Origin: Mycogone perniciosa
Taxonomy: Eukaryota; Ascomycota; Sordariomycetes; Hypocreales; Hypocreaceae
Length of the DNA stretch: 64,000 bases
Assembly (NCBI GenBank): GCA_025331125.1
Contig: JAOALB010000122.1
Location: 105,629-169,628, forward strand
Direction of reading: 5' to 3'
Shown: positions 33,713-44,800 of the stretch, one piece after another
Position numbering within the stretch: position 1 is the stretch's first letter
Layout: each line of letters opens with the position of its first letter
Position numbers and translations under genes: made by a program
The notes under the pieces: model-generated
Told to the model about the DNA's origin: nothing
The model's input: only the letters and a program-made list of their open reading frames with translations
Database searches by the model: none

Positions 33713-35707
33713 ATGTCTTCAGCGTATTTTCTACATTCTAGCTTGGTAGAATTCCGACTCTCTACTGCGCTGGTGATTTGTAGTCAAGCAGTGAGTCTCT
33801 AATAACCTTGACACCTTGGATGAGTATTTTTCTTCGAAAGCGTTGTCTCACACAGACCACCAAACTATAGATTATTATCTACTTCATCGGGTCTATCCTC
33901 TACCAGCTTTACTGCCATCCCTTAGCCAAATTTCCAGGGCCACGACTAGCAGCAGTCACAAATGTGCGTGTCCAAGACCTAAGCCTAAAGAACATATTTG
34001 GCTGATTAGATACAACACCACACAGCTTTACAAAGTCAGACTTGTGACATCAGGGGATCATCATAAGAAGATAGACAAACTCCACAAGAAATATGGTGGG
34101 CCGGCCTCTTATCCTTAAATAGTTTTAACCTTGCTAATCTTGTTTAACTGTAGGAGAAACGATTCGAATCGGTCCCAATGAGCTCTCGTGTATCCATCCC
34201 ACCGCCCTTAAAGACGTGTATGGCCACCATCCAACCGCCAAGACCTTCATCAAGGACCCGCGGCTATATTCTAGTCCGCTTGGCCAAACGGAAAGCATTG
34301 TGACCACAATTGACATCGGCCGGCATGCCCGAATGAGACGTTTACTATCACATGCCTTCTCTGACAGAGCGTTGGCCGAACAGGAAGCTCTCATACAAAC
34401 ATATGTCGACAAATTGATGACCCAGCTCAAGCAACAAGCACAACTTGGTCCCTTCAATATCATCCCCTGGTTCAATTTCCTCACGTTCGATGTCGTTGGC
34501 GAATTATCGTTTGGGGAAAGCTTTCAATGTTTATCTCAAGGTATCGCCCTACAGATCTCTTCTCTCTATCTCCCAACATGCTGATCAAGTTTCCCTGGCA
34601 GGACGGACGAACGAATGGATCTCAGTAATTATCGGTCGCGTGAAGGCTCTAGCCATTGCGTGGTCGATTCGAAGCTTTCCGTTGCTCAATAAGACCTATC
34701 ATTACTTTCTTCCTGCCAGACTTCGTCAAATGGGGGTGCAGCATATGGCATACGCGAGATCTAAGGTTTCCAAGTATGCTCTCCCCTTCTGTATCACTAC
34801 CACAACTAGTCTAAGACGTTCCGTAACATAGGCGATTACAATGTCAGGCCGAGAGAAAGGACTTCATATCTTGTCTGGCTCGGGAGGACGTAATCGATTC
34901 TATCTCGGTAGAAGAAATGTCTGCACATGCGGCATCAATAGTGTAACACCCCCCAGTTTCCCCACCATTACCCGTTGGCTGACGACGCACCAGACTAGCA
35001 GGAAGTGATACAACTGCTACAGCCCTGTCGGGAATTTGCTATTACCTGAGCAAACATCCCGAGTCCTATAAAAAGCTTGCCCAAGAAATACGAGGTAGTT
35101 TTCACAATGAGCAAGAAATCACATACCTGAATTGCCAGAAACTATCATATCTTCAGGCGGTAGTTGAAGAGGGCCTGCGACTTTATCCCCCACTTCCTAT
35201 CGGTCCACCACGTCTCGCCCCTAAGGGTGGTGCCATGGTTGGTGGTGTCTATATTCCCGACAATGTATGGATACGATCCGCCATGAAGTGAACTCAAAGA
35301 AAAGCAGTGCTGACATTTCCAAGACGTACATATCTGTGCCTTCATGGACATTGACCCATTCCGAAGCCAACTTCCCGGATGCATGGTCGTTTAAACCCGA
35401 GCGCTGGCTAAACAGATCCGGTGAAGATCTTCGAGAACAAAGTCAGCCTTTTCTCCTGGGACCACGCTCCTGTATCGGAAGAAAGTTAGTCGAGTCTTCA
35501 TCCCTCTCATGATCTATTCGTAATAGATTAACTAACAAATTCTTTAGCCTCGCCTGGATGGAAATGCGCTTGGTAATGAGTAAGCTGCTATGGAACTTTG
35601 ACTTTGAGATTGTCAATCGTGATATGGTATGGGAGCGAGACCAGAAGGCATATATTGCGTGGCAGAAGCCACAATTAATTTTTCAGTTAACGCCACGTGA
35701 GCTTTAA
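33713..35707 (+). CDS. Cytochrome P450 monooxygenase (isotrichodermin-hydroxylase-like group)
   Basis: Nine exons fit in phase: 33713-33790, 33871-33963, 34026-34095, 34154-34540, 34602-34773, 34832-34942, 34994-35264, 35324-35484 and 35548-35707. They give 500 aa. The small first exon matters: starting at the nearer ATG (33820) runs into a TAG at 33868, but that TAG is the 3' splice site of an 80-bp intron with a strong GTGAGT donor. Joining the exons produces the hydrophobic anchor (STALVICSQAIIIYFIGSIL). Further motifs are the hinge AKFPGPRLAA, I-helix AGSDTT, ExxR as EGLR, FKPERW and the haem loop FLLGPRSCIG with Cys444. The gene is complete and probably active. HPLAKFPGPRLAAVTNLYK and the HKKYGETIRIGPNE pattern are typical of the Tri11-like group. 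It is the right-hand end of the cluster. Confidence 0.9.
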
Positions 35708-36003
35708 ATAAATGCTTCTAGGTTCAGTCACGAGGTACTCCTTACATAGTCTTAAATTTCGGAGGGTGTAACTAGAGTAATTTCTTTCGGCTCTTTGTTC
35801 ATTTCTTTAGTAGTGAATAGAGGTTGTGGAGTTATCAGTTCTGCCCAATGATTCACGGGTAAATTGAACCTCTTGCTTCTACTCTGCCGCCTCAATGAGC
35901 ACCTGAAGTCGTACTTTCTACGCGGGAACCAATACGAAAAGCGTGTTTCCAGGATTTGACGGCTGAATGGTGTGCTCTAATTTCAGAAAATGAGAGTAGT
36001 GCT
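35708..36003. other. Spacer between the last P450 and the MITE
   Basis: About 300 bp of ordinary base composition contain the P450 3' UTR. No gene is seen. The MITE target-site duplication begins at 36004. Confidence 0.5.
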
Positions 36004-36544
36004 CTGGAGTAAGAGAATTACTACTTACACACGCATATTTCTATTTGCATACAACTTTCAAATTTGCCCCACTTTCCCCGCCGCCTATACGCCACTAAAA
36101 TCTAGTGTATATTAATAAGATAAAATACATAGATTAAAATACGCCAATTATAGGAAATATAGTAAAGCGCGCGCAACTATATTATTATTAACTTATTATA
36201 CTTTATATAAAATCTTTAATTACTGCTTTTTATTTATTGGCCTAATAGCTATATATGCCTTAGCCCTCCTGTATGCTCCTTTATATAGCCTATAGTACAG
36301 TATCCTGTATGGCCGGGATAACCTCCTCGAGTTCTGTGCTTGTTGTATTATTGCGTTGTAAAGCCCCTGATAATAATACAGCCGCCCTGGCTTAGCTATA
36401 AGGCTGACTACTACTTTAAGAAGCCTGTAATAAGGCTGCTATTATAGGATGCGAGGAATCGGCTGAAAATTAAGTGGGGCAAATTTGAAAGTTGTGTGCA
36501 AATAAAAATATACGTGTATGTAAATAGTAATTCTCCTGGAGTAA
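36004..36544. mobile_element. Non-autonomous Mutator-like element (MITE) with 9-bp target-site duplication
   Basis: The element spans 36013-36535 (523 bp) and is flanked by the exact 9-bp duplication CTGGAGTAA at 36004-36012 and 36536-36544. Its ends are long terminal inverted repeats of about 65-70 bp, beginning GAGAATTACTA and running to TTTGCCCCACTT. They differ only by a 2-bp indel and C/T-type substitutions. The AT-rich interior has no coding capacity. A 9-bp duplication with long terminal repeats is typical of Mutator-like elements, so a MULE-derived MITE is the best class. Confidence 0.88.
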
Positions 36545-36628
36545 AATTAGGTGCCAAAAGTTTAGGAACGCGGGGCATAACGCGACGCGTTTAAAACCAG
36601 CCACCCAATTTCCTTCTAACTTCAATTA

Positions 36629-36899
36629 TGTTAAAATAACGAGGTTATACTGAATCTTATTTATGTGTAGCTTCTAGGAAGCTGCACACAATGCAGCAAT
36701 AAGGAAAACGACTAAGAGTCTAATTGGGTTAACAATAGATAAACAATTGAATTATAACTGAACTAATAGCTAGAAAGCTATAGAATATCTAGTGTATATA
36801 CGGCTGGTATAGAAGTGATTGTATAAACAATAGCTTTATCTTTTACAATAGTCCTCCAACTAAATAATAAGAGTGTAGCGGTAGAATTAGGTTTATAGC
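36629..36899 (-). repeat. Truncated 3' LTR of Copia copy A (left end, about 271 bp)
   Basis: The sequence begins TGTTAAAATAACGAGG and matches the first 271 bp or so of the 581-bp LTRs of Copia copy B. It stops where a Gypsy-1 LTR begins at 36900. Because copy B and the internal parts of copy A read on the minus strand, this is the 3' LTR of copy A. The rest of this LTR and the adjoining RT/RNase H part are missing. Confidence 0.85.
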
Positions 36900-37259
36900 T
36901 GTCACGACCCGACCCTCTTATGGCCGCATAAAGGGTCCAGGGCGGTATATACCCTGGAAGAACGACGGAACGACCGTCCAATCAAGAAGAATCACTCGGA
37001 TTACTGTAAACTACAGATCACTTAGATCACGGAGCATGAGCTAAGGTAATCTAATATAACCGTAATCTATATATAATCCAAATACATTCACTATATATCT
37101 CCTTTATATATAAAACTAGATAAATTATAATTGTTAGTATAGTTATTTAAATAGTCGTTAATAAATTACGTTTACTAGAACTGCCTATTTTACAGAATCC
37201 TAACTATATTACCTTACTTAGTATTTATCTTTAACCTCTCTGTTAATATAAACCTATTT
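36900..37259 (+). repeat. Truncated Gypsy-1 LTR fragment, relatively well preserved
   Basis: It starts TGTCACGACCCGACCC, like the 401-bp LTRs at 39044 and 53095, and follows them for about 360 bp before it is cut by the unrelated LTR at 37260. Its first 150 bp keep many CpA and GC sites that are mutated in the other two copies, so it is younger or was less affected by RIP. Confidence 0.85.
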
Positions 37260-37719
37260 TGTTGGGGGTAACTGATATACCCAATGCACTTACAGTCCTT
37301 TTTACTAGCCTACCCGAGTAAAGTCAGTTGCTTATTTAAGCAATTACTAGATTAGGGAGGCATAAGACTATAAAGATAAACAGATAGACCTAGTTTAATA
37401 AACCCAACTAACCCGCGTTCTCCCTCAATACACTACCCCTACCTGTGTTTTCACAGCCGTTAAGGCGTAAAGAGGTAACCGTTGGTTGCTTTCGACTGCA
37501 GACATTATGATTAAATGATTTGCAGTATCTTTTAGTCCTTATATTACTTAATTACGGCTTTGTGGTTCTATCAAGAGCGCGGTTCCCGCGCTCTATTCCG
37601 GTTGTTGTTGGTGTGTGTGTGTGTGTTTGGAGCGCTGATTCCCCCTCAACAAACCGCACTTTATTCTGGTTATTGTTAGTGTATATATATATATTTAAAG
37701 CGCTAATTCCCCCTCGACA
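37260..37719. repeat. Unrelated LTR-like sequence (TGTTGGGGG...CCCCCTCAACA) with a 68-bp tail duplication
   Basis: The segment 37260-37651 (392 bp) begins TGTTGGGGGT and ends CCCCCTCAACA, an LTR-type inverted terminus. A diverged duplicate of its final 68 bp follows (37652-37719, ending CCCCCTCGACA). It contains a GT microsatellite at about 37612-37626 and a small GC hairpin near 37576-37592. No matching target-site duplication flanks it. It could be a solo LTR of a further Copia-like family, joined to copy A by deletion. Confidence 0.6.
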
Positions 37720-39043
37720 AACTAGTAATAGGATTCCTGCCTTTAGGAATATTATTACGCTTAATAAAGGTAAAGATATATTATTCGAATAGCTAGTCAA
37801 ATTCGCTATAAATCGCTTTTAGCCACTTAGTTTTATTAGGACTATAAAGTACTTACTTAAGCGTTTATAAGTCTAGTACTACAGTAACTGGAAAGGCTAG
37901 CTTTTTAATGCTATTATATAGAAAATAGGATATATCTATATTTATAGGATCCTTTATAACTGCAGAGTCTTATATAACTAATATAGGAATAAAGGGAATA
38001 GTAGTGGGTACTCCCTTTAAAATAAAGTTAAGGAGTAAAGGATTAATATCCTGAAAGCTAGGAATTATTTAATTTATAGAATCTAGCTTTATTTCTCCCT
38101 TTAATTCTTTATTATCTTAACTTATAGTAGGCTTTAGGATTTAAAGCTTAAGAATTTTATCTTTATATAGCTTTATAGTTAATGATTTAAAGACTATATA
38201 TTTAGTTAAAATATAGACAAGGTAGGTATTATTATTTAAAACTGCTAGTAGTCTCCTAGTTTCAGGTTTAAGGGCTAATTTATAGCCTTTAGCCCTTTAT
38301 TTTTATAGAATAAATACCTTATAATAAAAGCCAATAATCCTATATATTTACAGATTAAGTTTATAATCTTTATTAAAGTCTAAGTCTTTATATAATTTAT
38401 AATAAAGGGTAAAGTCCCTATTAGTAATAGCTGTATAGTTAATTAATTTAAAAACTGCAGTAATAATAAAATTCCAGAAATATAGTAGCAGGTTAGCCGC
38501 TATAGTAGTAGCCTATAGCCTATTTAATAAAACTCTAATAAAGTGTTCTATTAAACTATTCTGTTTATAAATATACAGGCTATTATAGGAATATATAATT
38601 CTTAAAGAAAAGAACTAGGTTTAAAGATCCTAATTAATTTCCTTTCCACCATTATAATAAAATTCCTTAAGATACCGGTTATATTATATTTTTAAGCTAT
38701 TTATAAAGCCTTATATAATAGCTAAAAGGGTAAGTCTATTATAATCTTTTAAAAGGAATAGCCACCTATATTTTGATTTTCTATTAATAATTAACAGACT
38801 AATAAGGGCCTTGTTATAAGGCACTGGCTTTATAGAGAAAGTATTAGCTTTTAAATAATCTAGAGTGGCTAGTAGATTAGGAATTGGCTTTAAATTAAGC
38901 CTTTTAATAGCTTTTCCTTTATTATACGCTAAGTAATGGAATTTAGTCTCGTTAATAGAATTAAAGTTAAGAATTCTAGTAGTTATTTTAACAGTCTTCT
39001 TTAGTAGACTTAAATTAATATAACCTAGTCTTTTATACTATAA
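37720..39043 (-). mobile_element. Copia copy A, internal fragment 1 (integrase and linker region, RIP-mutated)
   Basis: This segment is colinear with 57052-58377 of Copia copy B and carries the same broken integrase-type sequence on the minus strand. It is full of stops from C to T changes. It ends in the 5-bp duplication TATAA (39039-39043), where Gypsy-1 inserted, and resumes at 53496. Copy A lacks the RT/RNase H segment equivalent to 55440-57051 of copy B. Confidence 0.85.
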
Positions 39044-39444
39044 TGTCACGACCTGACCCTCTTATAGCCGCATAAAGGGTCTAAGGTGGTATATACCCCA
39101 GAAAAACGATAGAACAACTATTTAATTAAAAAGGATCACTTAGATCACTATAAACTATAAATCACTTAAATTACAACATATAAGCCAAGGTAATCCAATA
39201 CAACAATAATCTATATATAATCTAAGTATATTCACTATATATCTCTTTTATATATAAGACTAGATAAATTACAATTATTTAATATAGTTATTTAAATAGT
39301 TATTAATAAATTGCATTTACTAGAACCGCCTATTTTATAGAATTGTAACTATATTACCCTACTTAGTATTTATCTTTAACCTCTTTATTAACATAAACCC
39401 ATAAACCTCGGTTTAACTATTAAAAACTAACCCGGATTATTATA
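39044..39444 (+). repeat. 5' LTR of Gypsy-1
   Basis: This 401-bp LTR runs from TGTCACGACC to GGATTATTATA (RIP form of GGATCGTCACA). It pairs with the LTR at 53095-53495 and is immediately preceded by the TATAA duplication. Confidence 0.9.
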
Positions 39445-41840
39445 CATTAACGACTTTTATTTAAAAGGCCATTAAAAATCCTAAGCAATACTGTAAATAT
39501 ATCTGCTGCAGTATCCTGTTCTAATACCCTACCCTCTATTTTACCTCCTTGCCAGGGGCAAGATAATAATAGAGATAATAATATAAATAAAAGCAAAAAT
39601 AAAGATAAAGTCAATAAAATGGAATAACTATATATTAGTATAAAGGAAGCCTTTTAGCGCATAAAAGCCAATTATATAAAATAGGAATAACGCTATTAAT
39701 ATCTAATTGCCGAAAACACTAAACTTTAATAAATAATTCACTAACAGCAAGCAATTATTATAAATTTACAGAACTAGGCCCTACCTACTCTAAACCTTAT
39801 ATTAAACTATAAAGGGAACTGACCTTTAAGGGACTTAAAAGAATCGCTTAAAATGCAACCCTTTAAGCCCTTTAATAAAAACACTATAGCACTTTAACTA
39901 TTTTTTACTTAACTATATAACTATTTTACCTACTTTTTAACTAGCTTTAATATAGAAACTAGTAAAGTCCTTTTAACTGTTAAATAATTTAAAGGAAACG
40001 CTTTAAAGTAGTTTAAACTTATTTAAAAGGATTTCTTTAATAATAAAAGTAAAGCTAATAAATAAACCTAGTTTATATTTACTAACTATAATTAATGTAA
40101 AAAGAATTAAAGAATATTTTTAATAATATTAATACAAAATATACTGCAGAAAATAAACTTATAAACTTAATTTAAAAAAGAAGATACTTTAACTATACTA
40201 TATACTTTAAAAACTATACTTTTAAAGTTAAATAAAAAAACTTTACTTTTATTAAATACTTTTATAATAAATATAAGCTAAAAGTTAAAAAGGAAGCTTA
40301 TAAATTCTTTTATAATAAAAGTATTATTAAATTTATTAAAAAATATATAAATATAAATAATTTATTTTATAAACTTTATTTAAATATAAAAAAAAGATAA
40401 TAATAATTTAAATAAATTTATAAATATTAAAGATATATAAACTAAAATAAAAAGTAATAAAAATATATTATTAGCTTTAATAATAAAAGACTTAATTAAA
40501 TAAATTTAAATACTATTTAAAAAAAAATATTTATTATAACTATAATAAATTAAAATATATTTTAAAAGACTATAAAGCTTTATAAAAGCTAAGAATTAAT
40601 AAACCTTAAAAGCTTACATTAAAACTTAAATAAAAAGTTAATATAATTTTAAAAGCTATTAATTATATATTATTTAATTAGACTATATACTATAATAATA
40701 GCTGCTTTATTTATAAATCTAGTAAAGATAAAAGTAAATAATACCTAAAATAACTAAAAAAAATATTTATAATAAACTAAAAGGGATATTAATTAAAACT
40801 TAAATCTTTAATTCTTAAAGATATCTTTAAAAGAAATAAAGTAAATAAATATTTACTGCGCTTAAACAGTTTAATAGAATAAAACCTAAACTTTAATTAT
40901 ATAAAGTTAAATAAGGATAATAATATCTTAGATAAATATATAATTGCTGTAATTAACTATTAATATTTTAATTAAATTACTATAAGTAATAAAAAATAAA
41001 CTAATAGCAGTAACTTTAAAAATAAAGACAAAAATAACCCTTTATAATACAGACTGCCATTATATAGTACTATACCTTTAAAACTAGAAAAAATATTACC
41101 TATAAATAATAACCTTAAAAGTAAACTAAATAAATACTACCTAAATTTAATTAAAAGAGTTACTATAAATATACAATAAAGTAAAATAAACCTATATTTA
41201 TATAAATAGCTTTATATATAAGATAAAGCTAATAATAAAATAGCTATTAAAGTTATCCTAGCTACTCTAGCTATATATAAAAAACCAGTATATTTCGATA
41301 TATAAAGAGACTATACTGTAAATAACCCTACTTATAAAAGGCACTATACTATATCCTAGGTTATTTGCATTATATATAAGTATATAATATACTTTTAAGA
41401 AAAAGTAAAATATAATGCATTCCTAACCAAAATCCTATTTTACCTTATAGAATAAATATAAAATTATAATGCTTTTAAAGAATAGATTATAACTACATAG
41501 TATTAAAACTTTAAAATTATTATTATTAAACTAGATATTAAAACCTTAAAGGAATATTATTAGCTATAAGGATTTAAAGGATATAAATTTAAAGGATACT
41601 ATATCTACTATTAAGAGAAATTAATAGAATAGCACTTCCGCTATAATAAAAGGTTTAAATATAATCGATAATATTATTTAAAGTATAATAGCCTAAAGTA
41701 TATTATATATAAGCGAAATATATTAAAGGAATAGTATATATAATAAGCTAATAATAACTTATACTTATTACTAGACTATATATACTATTAGAAGGATAAA
41801 TGCGCTATTTATTTACAGGAAAAACTTTAAAAGTAGCAAA

Positions 41841-44800
41841 TTATTACGGTATAGGAAGGCAGGTTAGGGTAAATATCGTTGTTGTGCTGTAGAGAGTAAG
41901 GAAGCCCTAAAGCTCTACAGAAAGCTATAGCTAGGAATGCATTAGGGCCTGGTTATATAACTGGAGCTTATATAACAGGGCGTTAATATCGCGTTATAGT
42001 TGGTATTGTAATAATACCCCCTCTTTTATCTCGCTAGTTAGCTGTAAATAGCTATATTATTTATATAAATTGAAATTCCAGGTAATTTATTTTAATATTT
42101 CCAATATAAAGGTAAATAGGGCGAATTGTATAGTTTTTAGTATTAATAATATATAGTTTAGTTATAGGCTTTAATATAGTATAATTTTCGATTAGCGCTT
42201 TATAGGCATTAGTTTCTTTTTAGCTATTTCCTCTTTTTCTTTTTTTATAATTCCTTTTAATACCTATTACAGTAAGCTTAGCTTTTTTAGGTTTTTTATA
42301 TAAAAGTTTTATATTACCTTCTTTTAGCTTTATAGGTCTTTAGCTAGTTACTATATAGTAGTATAGTATTTTTATTTAATAAAGTAATAGAAACTATTAT
42401 TATTATAATAATCTAAAAGCGCTTTAAACTCTTATTTATTTTATACTTTATTTATATTATTTTCTTTTTCCAATACTTTGCCTTAAATATTCCTTAACTT
42501 AGCTTTATTAATTATCTTTTGCTTAAAGCGCGGTAAAGTAACTGTTTTAGGTTTTAAAAGAGAGTTATATAAGACTAAAAAAATCTTTATACTTTTTAGT
42601 AAATTAATAGCGCAGGCTTATAGGTATACCTTTATTATTATATAAAGTCCCGCCTATTTATTATTTAGCTTTTTTATTAGCCAGTTAATTTTTATATTTT
42701 ATATATTAATAAAGATTTCCTGCCTAATAATATAGACTAGTAATGCCTCCCTTTATATATTTATATTTTCTTTATATCTTTTTCTTAAAGCTTTAGCGAG
42801 GGCCTTTAATTATATAATAATATATTTAAATCGATTAATAATAGTATTAACGCAGAAAAGCTCTTTTTTTTTACTGCAGAAAGGTTTAGTAGGCAGGGCT
42901 ATAAAGGCTTTATCTTTAAGCGAGGGTTAAAATAATAATTAGCAAAAAACAGTAATATACTAGTAGTTTTAAATATTATATTATTTGAAGCGAATTCAGC
43001 TAGTAAAAGCTAGTAGATTTAATTATTCTAGTAAAAGTTAATAAAAGCTTATAAGTATTATTTTATATTTATATTAATTCTTTTAGTTTAATTATTAGTT
43101 TTAAAGTAAAAGGCTAAGAACTATTTTAATATAACTTTTAATCGCTTTAAAAGTTATTTTTAAAATTTTAATATAAATTATATACTGTAGTTTAATATAA
43201 TATTATTAGGTATACTATAAAGGCAGTAAATTTTATTAATAAATATATTAATTAACTTTTTTATTAATAGTAAAGTAATAAATATAAAGTAATATATTTT
43301 AATAAAGTAGTAAACTATTATTAATAAATACTTATAGGTAATATTATAGTAGCAGGATTTAAGCAGTAATATAATATAATTAATAAAGATATTTAACTAT
43401 ATATAAAATAAAACTAATAGTAGTTAAAGGAAACCTTATAGTAAAGATTATAAAGCCTTTATTTTAATATATAGTTTATAGGCTTATATAAATACTTTAA
43501 TATCTTTTAAAATTTATAGCTATTAATATATTTAATTAATAAAGTCTAGGGTTTTAAACCTGCTTAAATATCTGGCTAGGCTATTAAAGTAGTTTCTAAA
43601 TAGGATTTATATATAAAGCTTATTGTTAAAGGGAATAAAAAGCTGCTTTTAGTAATAGATTCTATTATTTATTATTTAGCAGTTATTTATTGTAATCTAA
43701 AGTTCCCTGTAGAGCTGCTTTAACTATTAGCGGATATTAAGGTTTTAAAGTGCAGTTACTATTTCTTTTACTATAATATTTTATTTATATACTGCTATAA
43801 TTAAATTATTAATTAGTTTATTTTCTGCAGGTATTATTATAGCTATAAAGGCAGCCTTTATAAATATTTCTATATTTAATAAGATTTCTTTTTAAAATAT
43901 TATTTAAGCTTTAAAGCTAAAAGAACTTTATAAAAGAATAGTATATTACTTATTGTTAATTTAGTTATTAAAGGGATCTAATTTCGCAAGCTTATCTTTT
44001 ACTTTTCTATTTAAAATATTAAGCTTTATAGCTTTAAAGCTAGGTTAATAAATAATATAGAAATTAAAGCTAAAAAAGAATTTAAACTATTAAATTTATC
44101 GCTAATTTAAAGCTTTAATTAAAGTAAAGTATTTAAGGTTTTTATAGTTTATAATAATATTAAATTTTTGTAAACTTTATAATTTTAAGTGCTACTCTTT
44201 TATTACTTTAATAATAGCTAAGAGTTTTTTATTATAAATTTTATAATTATATTTTTAAATATTATACTTTATAGAGAAAAATATAATAAAGTATAAAATG
44301 CCTTTTTTATTGTACTATAATAAAATACCGCCTAATACCTAATTAAAGGCATTTATTTAAAAGACTATTTATTTATTATAGTTAAAGAGGGCTTAAACTA
44401 AAGTTAATTTAAAAGCGCATTTAATTAAATTAAAGGCTTTTTATTATTTTTCTCTTTAAATATAGAGTTAATCTTTCTTTAAAAGCTTATTTAATAGTGC
44501 AGCTATTTTAAAGTATTTTTAAATAAAATAGCAATAAAAGTTTATAAAGCTAAAGAACTTTTATAAGTCTTTTACTCCTTTAAATGATTGCTAGTTTAAT
44601 ACAGCTTTAACCTTTTTAAAATTTATCTTTAATCCCTTTAAAGTAATAATTAAATTAAAGTATTTTATTTTTATTATTTTACATTTACATTTAATAATAT
44701 TAATTTAAAGGCTAATATTTTAAAGGCAGGCTATTATTTTATAAATATATTTTTAATATTCCTTTTAACTTAAAGAGTATATAAAGATATTAGTAAAGTA

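Noticed and set aside
33820..33870. Third P450 as a pseudogene because of a TAG near the N-terminus
   Set aside because: The TAG is the acceptor of an 80-bp intron; an upstream 26-codon exon gives a complete membrane anchor in phase.
26815..35707. Direct assignment as the botrydial or trichothecene cluster
   Set aside because: The gene classes are alike, but the cyclase motif differs from what I recall for botrydial, and no gene could be matched with certainty without a search.
37520..37800. Short open frames on both strands
   Set aside because: They lie within LTR-like repeat sequence with a GT microsatellite and are not conserved in the related copies.
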